Source: Sphingomonas spermidinifaciens (GTDB lineage Bacteria > Pseudomonadota > Alphaproteobacteria > Sphingomonadales > Sphingomonadaceae). Taken from it: 64,000 nt of DNA. Shown one piece after another: positions 26,641 to 34,276 of this stretch. The position numbers and the translations under genes were made by a program. Below the pieces are notes generated by a model. The model saw only the letters and a program-made list of their open reading frames with translations. It was not told where the DNA came from and did not search any database. Every line of letters starts with the position of its first letter. The stretch's first letter is position 1. Location: NCBI RefSeq assembly GCF_002351485.1, contig NZ_NWMW01000001.1, positions 2,037,541 to 2,101,540 on the forward strand. The letters are read 5' to 3'.

Positions 26641-26778
26641 GTAGCTCCGTCAGGGAGCGTGTCGAGGGATGTTAGCGCACGGCGCGGTACTTCGATAAGC
26701 GCCTTCGATACGCGGCTGCGCCGCTACTCGGTCTCTGCTCGGCACGGACGGGCCAGGGATCAGACAGCGCGCTAGGTA
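26641..26778. repeat. Probable interspersed intergenic repeat
   Basis: Between two convergent genes. It holds a direct repeat of TTCGATA (26692-26712 region), a small hairpin GCGGC-tgc-GCCGC, and ACTCGG, GCTCGG and GGACGG segments. Its wording is unlike the flanking coding sequence. I recall similar 'TTCGATACGC ... CTACTCGG' elements between genes in other sphingomonads, but this cannot be checked here. Confidence 0.4.
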
Positions 26779-28152
26779 TCAGAACCGATTCTCGCGGTAG
26801 ATGCCCATCGCATCCCCGTCCCATTGCGCGTGATAGCGCTCGAGCAGTCGCTCCGCCGGCACCTTGCCCGATCGGACGATCTCGTTCAGCGGTTCGAGGA
26901 AGCCCGTCTCGTCGTCGCCCGAGGCATTGCGGCGAGCGCGCGAAGCGAGGCCGCGATGGGCGATGCCCAGCACTTCGCGTGCAATATCGCGGAGCTTCCC
27001 GCCGCCCGGCAGCGGCGCATCGAGCGCGAGCCGGGGCACGTCGCTCCGAAGCGCTTCCCGGTCGGCCATCGACCAGCCCTTGACCAGATCCCACGCCGCA
27101 TCGAGCGCGTCCTGGTCGTAGAGCAGCCCGACCCAAAGCGCCGGCAATGCGCAGATGCGGCCCCACGGGCCCCCATCGGCGCCGCGCATCTCGAGGAAAG
27201 TCTTGAGCCGGACCTCAGGGAAGGCGGTCGAGAGATGATCGGCCCAGTCGTCGATCGTCGGCTTCTCACCGGGCAGCGCCGGCAGCTCGCCCTTCAGGAA
27301 GTCGCGGAAGCTGAGGCCCGCGGCGTCGATATAGCGGCCGTCGCGATAGACGAAGTACATCGGTACATCGAGCGCGTAGTCGGCGTACCGCTCGTAGCCG
27401 AAGCCGTCCTCGAACACGAAGGGCAGCATGCCGGTGCGGTGCGGGTCGGTGTCCGACCAGATGTGGCTGCGATAGGAGAGCATCCCGTTGGGACGCCCCT
27501 CGGTCAGCGGCGAATTGGCGAAGAGCGCGGTCGCCAGCGGCTGGAGCGCCAGCCCCACGCGGAACTTCTTCGCCATGTCGGCTTCGCTGGAATAGTCGAG
27601 ATTGACCTGGATCGTGCAGGTCCGCAGCATCATGTCGAGCCCCATAGACCCCACCCGCGGCATGTGCCGCAGCATGATCGCATAGCGACCCTTTGGCATG
27701 ATCGGCAGCTCGGCGCGGGTCTTGTCGGGCCACATGCCGAGGCCGAGGAAGCCGAGGCCGAGCTGCTCGCCCACCGCCTTCACCTGCTCGAGGTGGCGGC
27801 CCGTCTCGGCACAGGTCTGGTGCAGGTTCTCGAGCGGCGCGCCCGACAGTTCAAGCTGGCCCGCGGGCTCGAGGCTGACGGTGCCGTCCGGCCCGGCGAG
27901 CGCGATGACATGGCCGCCCTCCTCGACCGGGGTCCAGCCATAGGCGGTGAGCGCCATTAGGAGGTCGCGGATGCCGCCCGGCTCGTCATAGCTCGGCGCG
28001 CGGAAGTCGTCGGTGCGATAGACGAACTTCTCGTGCTCGGTACCGATCCGCCACCGTCCGGCGGGCTTCTCGCCGCGCGCGAAATAGTCGATCAGCTGCG
28101 ATCGATCCTCGATCACGGGCGAGTTGCTGACCGAAACCGTCTTGGTGCTCAT
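26779..28152 (-). CDS. gshA: Glutamate-cysteine ligase, plant/alphaproteobacterial type
   Basis: First enzyme of glutathione synthesis: ATP-dependent joining of glutamate and cysteine. 457 aa, the length of the GCS2/plant-type class, with RIGTEHEKFVYRTDDF near residue 37, VSLEPAGQLELSGAPL, LRTCTIQVNLDYSSE and KTFLEMRGADGGPW. It is distinct from the E. coli-type enzyme. Cytoplasmic. Glutathione made here would serve the three GSTs and the glyoxalase II-like hydrolase also encoded in the window. The EVE gene lies 38 bp upstream on the same strand. Confidence 0.95.
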   Translation of the reverse strand: MSTKTVSVSNSPVIEDRSQLIDYFARGEKPAGRWRIGTEHEKFVYRTDDFRAPSYDEPGGIRDLLMALTAYGWTPVEEGGHVIALAGPDGTVSLEPAGQLELSGAPLENLHQTCAETGRHLEQVKAVGEQLGLGFLGLGMWPDKTRAELPIMPKGRYAIMLRHMPRVGSMGLDMMLRTCTIQVNLDYSSEADMAKKFRVGLALQPLATALFANSPLTEGRPNGMLSYRSHIWSDTDPHRTGMLPFVFEDGFGYERYADYALDVPMYFVYRDGRYIDAAGLSFRDFLKGELPALPGEKPTIDDWADHLSTAFPEVRLKTFLEMRGADGGPWGRICALPALWVGLLYDQDALDAAWDLVKGWSMADREALRSDVPRLALDAPLPGGGKLRDIAREVLGIAHRGLASRARRNASGDDETGFLEPLNEIVRSGKVPAERLLERYHAQWDGDAMGIYRENRF

Positions 28153-28190
28153 TCGGCGCCTCTACGCTCGGCCGCGGGGCCGCGCCAGCG

Positions 28191-28595
28191 TCATTTCGCG
28201 CCCGCCATTTCGAGGACGACGTCCCATTCGGCGGGCGTCACGCGGCCCACCGACAGTCGCGAATATTTGACGAGCTCCATCTCGGCGAGGCGGGGTTCGG
28301 CCTTGATCGCCTTGAGCGTTACAGGATTGGGGAGAGGTTCGACCGGGCCGCATTCGACCGACACCCAGTTGCCCTCCTCGCCGTCCTTCTTCGCCTCGCG
28401 CGCAATCTCCATGATGCCGACGATCTGAAGCCCGATATTGCTGTGATAGAAGAAGGCGCGGTCGCCGACCTTCATCTCGCGCAGGTTGCGTGCGGCGGTA
28501 TGGTTGCGCACGCCGTCCCACTCTGTCTTCCCGTCGCGGACCAGGTCGTCCCACGAGAACACGTCGGGCTCCGATTTCATCAGCCACAGCGCCAA
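28191..28595 (-). CDS. EVE (PUA-like) domain protein
   Basis: 134 aa, essentially a single EVE domain. It begins ALWLMKSEPDVFSWDDL and contains WDGVRNHTAARNLR, the VGDRAFFYHSN loop and IVGIMEIAREA. EVE domains belong to the PUA superfamily and bind modified bases in nucleic acids; the typical stand-alone proteobacterial form is found in thymocyte nuclear protein 1 relatives. The bound modification here is unknown. Probably cotranscribed with gshA. Confidence 0.92.
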   Translation of the reverse strand: MALWLMKSEPDVFSWDDLVRDGKTEWDGVRNHTAARNLREMKVGDRAFFYHSNIGLQIVGIMEIAREAKKDGEEGNWVSVECGPVEPLPNPVTLKAIKAEPRLAEMELVKYSRLSVGRVTPAEWDVVLEMAGAK

Positions 28596-28634
28596 GGCTC
28601 GAAATCCTTTCCGTTCATCTAGTTAAACCCCGGC

Positions 28635-28671
28635 TGAACGGCCGGTTCTTCGTCGGTTCAGTACGAATCGC
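28635..28671 (+). promoter_or_regulatory. Second composite dyad TGAACGG-N12-CGGTTCA-N3-CGAATCGC
   Basis: Same three blocks and the same spacings as 20899-20935. The inverted repeat is 6 of 7 matched (28635-28641 and 28654-28660) and CGAATCGC is exact (28664-28671). Over 37 bases the two copies agree at roughly three quarters of positions, while flanking sequence does not. It lies 81 bp before the start codon of the secreted repeat protein. Confidence 0.6.
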
Positions 28672-28752
28672 CTAGGCGATGTGCTATCGTCGCGACGATG
28701 CCTGCGTTCAACCCTCGTGCATCCGGTGCGACAGTTTGAGGAGGCTTGACCC

Positions 28753-29130
28753 ATGACACTCGTGAAGAAAGCGACGCTCGGCCTAGTTGCGGGCGCGACG
28801 ATGCTGACGGCAGCAGCGCCGGCCGAGGCGCAGTGGCGGCGCTACCACCGCGACCGCGGCGGCGACGTGGCAGCGGCGGCGATCATCGGCGGCGTCGCGG
28901 GCCTGGCGCTCGGCAGCGCCATCGCGCGCGATCGTTACTATGATCGCGGCTTCTACGGTCCGCGCGGTTACTACGGTCCTCGCGGCTATTATGGCCCGCG
29001 TGCCTATTATGGGCCGCGGTGGCGCGGCGGCTATGCCTATGCGGCGCCGCGCCGTTATTGGCGGGGCAATTGCATCCGGCGTGTCTACGATCCGTATCTG
29101 GGGCGCCGCGTCCGCGTAAACTATTGCTGA
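28753..29130 (+). CDS. Secreted glycine/tyrosine/arginine-rich repeat protein
   Basis: 125 aa. Signal peptide 1-26 (TLVKKATLGLVAGATMLTAAAPAEA). Next is a small glycine-rich segment (AAAAIIGGVAGLALGSAIA) like glycine-zipper motifs. Four tandem copies of about GYYGPR follow, and a basic C-terminus has two cysteines (GNCIRR, NYC) that could form a disulfide. GAGGAGG precedes the ATG. Small proteins of this build are common in sphingomonads and probably sit at the outer membrane or in the periplasm; function unknown. Confidence 0.8.
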   Translation: MTLVKKATLGLVAGATMLTAAAPAEAQWRRYHRDRGGDVAAAAIIGGVAGLALGSAIARDRYYDRGFYGPRGYYGPRGYYGPRAYYGPRWRGGYAYAAPRRYWRGNCIRRVYDPYLGRRVRVNYC

Positions 29131-29136
29131 CGAGCC

Positions 29137-29166
29137 GGGGGCGGTGGCTGAGGCTGCCGCCCCTTT
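29137..29166 (+). terminator. Terminator after the secreted repeat protein
   Basis: GGGGCGG (29138-29144), a 12-nt loop, CCGCCCC (29157-29163), then TTT. A 7-bp GC stem starts 8 bp after the stop codon; the T-run is short. Confidence 0.5.
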
Positions 29167-29199
29167 CGATTCGGGCCAAGCGGCGCTAAGGGCGCGGGC

Positions 29200-29475
29200 A
29201 TGACCGATACGCCCCCCGATCGCCTGTCGATCCAGCCCAAAAGCCCCCATTTCGACCAAGCCGCGCTCGAGCGCGGCGTCGGTATCCGCTTCAAGGGCGC
29301 CGAACGCACCGACGTCGAGGAATATTCGATCTCTGAAGGATGGATCCGCGTTCAGGTCGGCCGCAAGACCGATCGCCACGGCAACCCGCTGACGATCAAG
29401 CTGTCCGGCCCGGTCGAGGCCTGGTTTCAGGATGCCGCGGGCGAGCCCGCAGCGGTCGCCGAAGACGAGGCCTGA
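29200..29475 (+). CDS. DUF3297 family protein
   Basis: 91-aa protein of the DUF3297 family, of unknown function and widespread in proteobacteria. Conserved wording: PDRLSIQPKSPHFDQAALERGVGIRFKG, RTDVEEYSISEGWIRV and GNPLTIKLSGPVEAWF. The last residues are an acidic tail. Small, soluble and predicted to be β-rich. The 3' end overlaps the convergent lipoprotein gene by 49 bp. Confidence 0.87.
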   Translation: MTDTPPDRLSIQPKSPHFDQAALERGVGIRFKGAERTDVEEYSISEGWIRVQVGRKTDRHGNPLTIKLSGPVEAWFQDAAGEPAAVAEDEA

Positions 29476-29918
29476 GCCGCGCCGGCGGCGGCGTTCCCGA
29501 GCACCAGTAGCGGGCGCACCGCGCGGCCCGCTTCGACCGGGGGCAGCGCGACGCCGTAGAGGCTGCGCCCCTTGTGCCAGAAGCGTGCCGCCGCGCCGCC
29601 GATCGTTCCGGCTGCGGGCGTCGGCTGCCAGCCTTCGCTCACCAGGCGACTCGATAGTGCCTCGATCAGCGCCCGCTCGCGCCCGGCCCTGAGCACCCGC
29701 GACTCGATCAGCCCGACCTCGCCGAATGCAGGTCCGAACTGCGTGCGCACGCTGGCGAGCACCGCCGCCTCGCGCGCGGCATCGCGCTGGCCGAACGGCC
29801 AGGAGCCGGCCGCCGGCTCGACGATCGTCTCGGGCAGCGGCGGGGGCGCGGGAGCTGCCGCATCGCAGCTGCCGAGACCGAAGGCGACGATCCCCATCGC
29901 GACCGCCGCTGTCCTCAA
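29427..29918 (-). CDS. Small lipoprotein paired with the upstream 483-aa gene
   Basis: 163 aa. The start is a TTG at 29918 that overlaps the upstream gene's stop as TTGA. It yields RTAAVAMGIVAFGLGSC, a clean lipoprotein signal with lipobox LGSC. The mature part has an ordered region AVLASVRTQFGPAFGEVGLIESRVLRAGRERALIEALSSRLVSEGW and ends in an alanine/serine-rich tail. No family recognised. The tight coupling suggests the two products act together, for example a lipoprotein partner or protector of the 483-aa protein. Confidence 0.65.
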   Translation of the reverse strand: MRTAAVAMGIVAFGLGSCDAAAPAPPPLPETIVEPAAGSWPFGQRDAAREAAVLASVRTQFGPAFGEVGLIESRVLRAGRERALIEALSSRLVSEGWQPTPAAGTIGGAAARFWHKGRSLYGVALPPVEAGRAVRPLLVLGNAAAGAAQASSSATAAGSPAAS

Positions 29919-31366
29919 AGGCCGGCCGTGCTGCTCTGCACGCGCACGCGGGCGGCGGTGAACGCCTCCTCGACGCGCGTGCCCACCGCCGATTCGCCGG
30001 TCGCGGGATGTTCGGGCAGTGCGGTGCGGGTCAGCTGATCCGCGGCATTGGCGGTGGGATCGCCGATCGCCGCCTCGGCAGCGGTCTGGACCCAGCGGGT
30101 GGCGACGCTTGCAGGAATGCCCACCGCGTTGCCGTAGATCCTACCGCCTACCTTGTCGACGACCGACAGCACCGAATTGAGCACGTTGGTCGTCATCGCC
30201 CGCTGCGCCTGCACGTCGCTGGTGATGCTGTTCGCCGCGCGTGTCACGCCGCCGATGAAATAGCCGAGCGCCTCGGTATTCTGGAGCCGCACGTCGCCGG
30301 GGGTGCCGGGCACGGGGGTCTCAGCATAGAGGCGATCGACCGGATTTTCGTTGTTGGCGTTGCCGAACTGGATGCGCGCCATCTGCTCGCCCAGCCGCGC
30401 CTCCTGCCCGCTCGCCAGCATCTCCTTGGCATAGGCGGCGAAATCGTCGCCCTGACGCGTCGGCGTGTTGCGGTTGAGCTCACTCACCACGCCCGCGGTG
30501 TCGCTGTTGATGATGGCTGTCAGTCCGTCCCGGATCGAGGCCATGGCGTCATCCTTGCCGATCGTCGTCAGCCCGCCGATGATCGTGCTGGTGTCGCGCA
30601 CCGTCCGCATCGTGTCGACGCCGGCATCGAAGATCTGCGCCTTGCGATCGGCATCGGGGATCGTCGCCGCGGCATCGAGCACGCCGCGCAGATTGCCGAC
30701 GTCCCAGCTCGCCACCGCGCCGCCGCCCATGCTGCTGGTGTCGAGCCGCGCGTCGAGGCCCGATCGCATGACCGCACGTAGCTGCTCGGGCGAAAGCGCC
30801 TCGAACGCCGCCTGGGCCTGCGCGCCGTTAAGCGAGCCAAGCACCGTGCCAACCGCGCTCGCCTCGGCATCGACGTCGCGGATCGACGAGCCGCCGATGC
30901 CGGCGCTGTTGATGCTCTCACTATCGGTGGTCTGCCCCGCCATCTCCCGGACGAAGTCGACGCGCGTCTGCGGCGCGGCATGGGTGGCGATCGCGCTCGC
31001 CAGCTCACCGACGCGGGCATGGCCGTCATTGCCGCCGGCATCGGTCGCGGCGAAGGCGTCGCTCAGCGTGCGCAGGCTCTGCGCGTCGAGCTTGCCCGCC
31101 ATGTCGGCGAACAGCGCGCCGCGCTCATCGGCCGAATAGCCGCCGTTGCCGAACCAGGAGCCGTCCACCGCCTCGTCGGCAAGGCGGGAGAGGTCGCCGG
31201 TGCGCGCCAGCTCGTCGATGACCGCATCGGCGTCCGCCGCCGACAGCCCGCGCAGCCGTGCGGCGATGTCGTTCATCTCGCCATGGGTGACGGTGTTGAA
31301 CAGGCCCGAGGTGTCGAGCTTGCCCCGGATGTCGTCGACTGCGGATTGCTGGACCGGCGTGACCAT
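29915..31366 (-). CDS. Uncharacterised 483-aa helical protein, possible secreted effector
   Basis: No signal peptide and no membrane segment. It opens AVDDIRGKLDTSGLFNTVTHGEMNDIAARLRGLSAADADAVIDELARTGDL, followed by further helical repeats of the same flavour (SADERGALFADMAGKLDAQSL; PEQLRAVMRSGLDA). The C-terminal 150 residues (VDRLYAETPVPGTPGDVRLQNTEALGYFIGG...) look like a separate domain. The opening reminds me of N-terminal regions of large toxin or effector-like proteins in Xanthomonadales, but that is recollection, not a match. ATG at 31366 after GGGAG. A lipoprotein gene is coupled downstream. Confidence 0.75.
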   Translation of the reverse strand: MVTPVQQSAVDDIRGKLDTSGLFNTVTHGEMNDIAARLRGLSAADADAVIDELARTGDLSRLADEAVDGSWFGNGGYSADERGALFADMAGKLDAQSLRTLSDAFAATDAGGNDGHARVGELASAIATHAAPQTRVDFVREMAGQTTDSESINSAGIGGSSIRDVDAEASAVGTVLGSLNGAQAQAAFEALSPEQLRAVMRSGLDARLDTSSMGGGAVASWDVGNLRGVLDAAATIPDADRKAQIFDAGVDTMRTVRDTSTIIGGLTTIGKDDAMASIRDGLTAIINSDTAGVVSELNRNTPTRQGDDFAAYAKEMLASGQEARLGEQMARIQFGNANNENPVDRLYAETPVPGTPGDVRLQNTEALGYFIGGVTRAANSITSDVQAQRAMTTNVLNSVLSVVDKVGGRIYGNAVGIPASVATRWVQTAAEAAIGDPTANAADQLTRTALPEHPATGESAVGTRVEEAFTAARVRVQSSTAGL

Positions 31367-31441
31367 CGCACTTGCTCCCGACTCTGACGGACCGATGCGC
31401 GCGCTTGTGCCCGACGCGGGGCGGCCATGCGCTCCCCGAAG

Positions 31442-31470
31442 CGACTAGGCGGGCTAGTCGATTCGACTAG
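31442..31470. promoter_or_regulatory. Three alternating CGACTAG/CTAGTCG copies, competing hairpins
   Basis: CGACTAG (31442-31448), CTAGTCG (31454-31460), CGACTAG (31464-31470). The middle copy can pair with either neighbour, giving two mutually exclusive 7-bp hairpins with loops of 5 and 3 nt. The site spans the stop codon of the AAC(3)-like gene and lies about 75 bp before the start of the 483-aa gene, both on the minus strand. No T-run follows. Confidence 0.5.
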
Positions 31471-32260
31471 GGACGCGCGCCTCAAGCCAGCCGACGGCGA
31501 ACCGGGTGATGTCGGCAGCGTCGAACAATTCGGCAGCGGCGTCGCCGACCGGCCCGTCGGCACCGCCCTTGCTTCGATAGTCGGCGACGATTTGATCGAA
31601 ATAGAGATCGTCAAACCCCGGCACGATCGCCTCGGTCGACTCATACTCCTCGCACCAGCGCCATTCGGTCGCGCCATCGGCACGGCGGAACGGCACTTCC
31701 TCGCGCAGCACCCGCTTGCCCGGAACGTCGGCGAGATGCTCGGCATGGTGGAGCAGCGTCATGCTGTGCGCCGGCGCCCCGACCAGCAGCACCTTTCCCT
31801 TGGCCTCAACCAGTTTCGCCAGCGGCGAGCCCTCGCCATAGCCATAATCGAGCGCCTGCCCCTCAGTCAGCCAGTCGGCGCGTGCACCGATCGCCGCGAC
31901 CGAACAATTGGGGTTGGCGCTTCGCCGCGCGCCCGGCGTCGTCCGCACGAACTCGGCGAAGACGCCATTTTCGCGCAACGCGCGCGACCGGGCGGGGTCA
32001 TAGGGCGGGATGTGATCGCGCCACTCATCGGGCACGCGCCCGTCCTCGCCGATCAGGTGCTGGAGATAGGGTGCCTCCCAATCGGTCGCGACGACGAGCG
32101 TGCCTGCGGTGCCGATTACCATCCGGATCGCCTCGATCAGCGTGTCGGGGCCATTGATGAGCGGGCCGACGGAGCGCATCCCGGCGTGAGTCATGACGGT
32201 GTCGCCGCCGCCGAGCTCCAGTGCATGGAGATCGGCGGCAAGATCGGTGGCGCTGCGCAT
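31454..32260 (-). CDS. AAC(3)-family N-acetyltransferase-like protein
   Basis: 268 aa, the usual length for aminoglycoside 3-N-acetyltransferases of the Antibiotic_NAT family. Motifs: VMTHAGMRSVG (equivalent of HSSLRSLG), NGPDTLIEAI, AGTLVVATDW and GVFAEFVRTTPGARRSANPNCSVAAIGARA. The acetyl-CoA-contacting region VLLVGAPAHSMTLLHHAEH is conserved. Many chromosomal relatives do not give resistance and act on other amines. It starts 2 bp after the stop of the LytTR response-regulator gene, so it is in that operon. Confidence 0.88.
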   Translation of the reverse strand: MRSATDLAADLHALELGGGDTVMTHAGMRSVGPLINGPDTLIEAIRMVIGTAGTLVVATDWEAPYLQHLIGEDGRVPDEWRDHIPPYDPARSRALRENGVFAEFVRTTPGARRSANPNCSVAAIGARADWLTEGQALDYGYGEGSPLAKLVEAKGKVLLVGAPAHSMTLLHHAEHLADVPGKRVLREEVPFRRADGATEWRWCEEYESTEAIVPGFDDLYFDQIVADYRSKGGADGPVGDAAAELFDAADITRFAVGWLEARVPSRID

Positions 32261-32262
32261 CC

Positions 32263-33065
32263 TCAGTGGACGAAGCGGGCCACCACGTCGCGATAGCTGC
32301 GGCTGACCTTCACCTGCGCGCCCGAATCGAGCACGAGGAAGCATTCGCCATTGGTATGCGGCTTCACCTGCCGGACGAGGTCGAGGTTGACGATCGTCGA
32401 GCGGTGGACGCGCTGGAAGCGGCGCGGGTCGAGCCGCTTTTCGAGGTCCTTCATCGTCTCACGGAGAATGAGCGTGTTGTCGCCGGTATAGATGCACATG
32501 TAGTCGCCGGCCGCGTCGATGCGCTCGATCGAATCGACGTCCACTCGAAAGATCTGGCCGCGATCCTTGATGTTGATGAGCTTCTCGAAGCGATTCGAGG
32601 CGAGCTCGCCGCCCGCGTTGCCGCCCTCGATCTGATCGACCGCATCGGGCGCAACCTCCGCTAGCACTTCCTTCAGCTTCTCGACTTCCTCGACGCCGCG
32701 CTTCTCGGTCAGGCGCTGGCGCACGCGGTCGAGCGTGTCGGCAAGCCGTGCCTCCTCGACGGGCTTCATCAGGTAATCGACCGCCTGCGCCTCGAACGCG
32801 CGAATCGCGTGGTCGGAATAGGCGGTGACGAAGACGAACAGCGGCGGTTCGACCTCCATCAGCCCCTGCACCACCGAAAAGCCGTCAAAGCCGGGCATCT
32901 GGACGTCGAGAAAGACGAGGTCGGGCTTGTGGGTCTTGATCGAGCGGATCGCCTCGCGGCCGTTCGAGCACTTGTCGATGATCTCGACGTCCTCATGCGC
33001 TTCGAGCCGCAGTTCGAGGCCCTGGATGGCCAGCGACTCGTCGTCGACAAGGATGGTACGGATGG

Positions 33066-33069
<4 letters not shown>
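32263..33069 (-). CDS. LytTR-type response regulator
   Basis: 268 aa. The receiver domain is residues 3-120 with phospho-acceptor D55 in LVFLDVQMPG, acidic pocket DDES and the conserved lysine in YLMKPVEE. A linker of about 45 residues leads to a LytTR DNA-binding domain (about 165-265: INIKDRGQIFRVDVDSIERIDAAGDYMCIYT...RFQRVHRSTIVNLDLVRQV). The start overlaps the kinase stop by 4 bp. LytTR regulators bind direct repeats and often control envelope or export genes. Confidence 0.95.
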
Positions 33070-34175
<1,106 letters not shown>

Positions 34176-34217
34176 GTAGCGGCTCGGTCGGGGAAGGGCA
34201 AAAGCCGGATAGGAAAG

Positions 34218-34249
34218 GGGCCGCCGTCCCCATGGGAACGACGGCCCCG
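34218..34249 (-). terminator. Hairpin after the TonB receptor gene
   Basis: GGGGCCGCCGTCCCC (34218-34232), loop ATGG, then GAACGACGGCCCC: a long GC stem with one mismatch region, 28 bp after the receptor stop codon. On the minus strand it is followed by TTTCCT, a weak T-tract. It separates the receptor from the downstream kinase operon. Confidence 0.65.
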
Positions 34250-34276
34250 ATCAGGGTCGGTCGTGTCGGGCGCGGA

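Noticed and set aside
28921..29030. Tandem short repeats, considered as CRISPR or satellite
   Set aside because: They are in-frame GYYGPR codons of a secreted protein, with no spacers.
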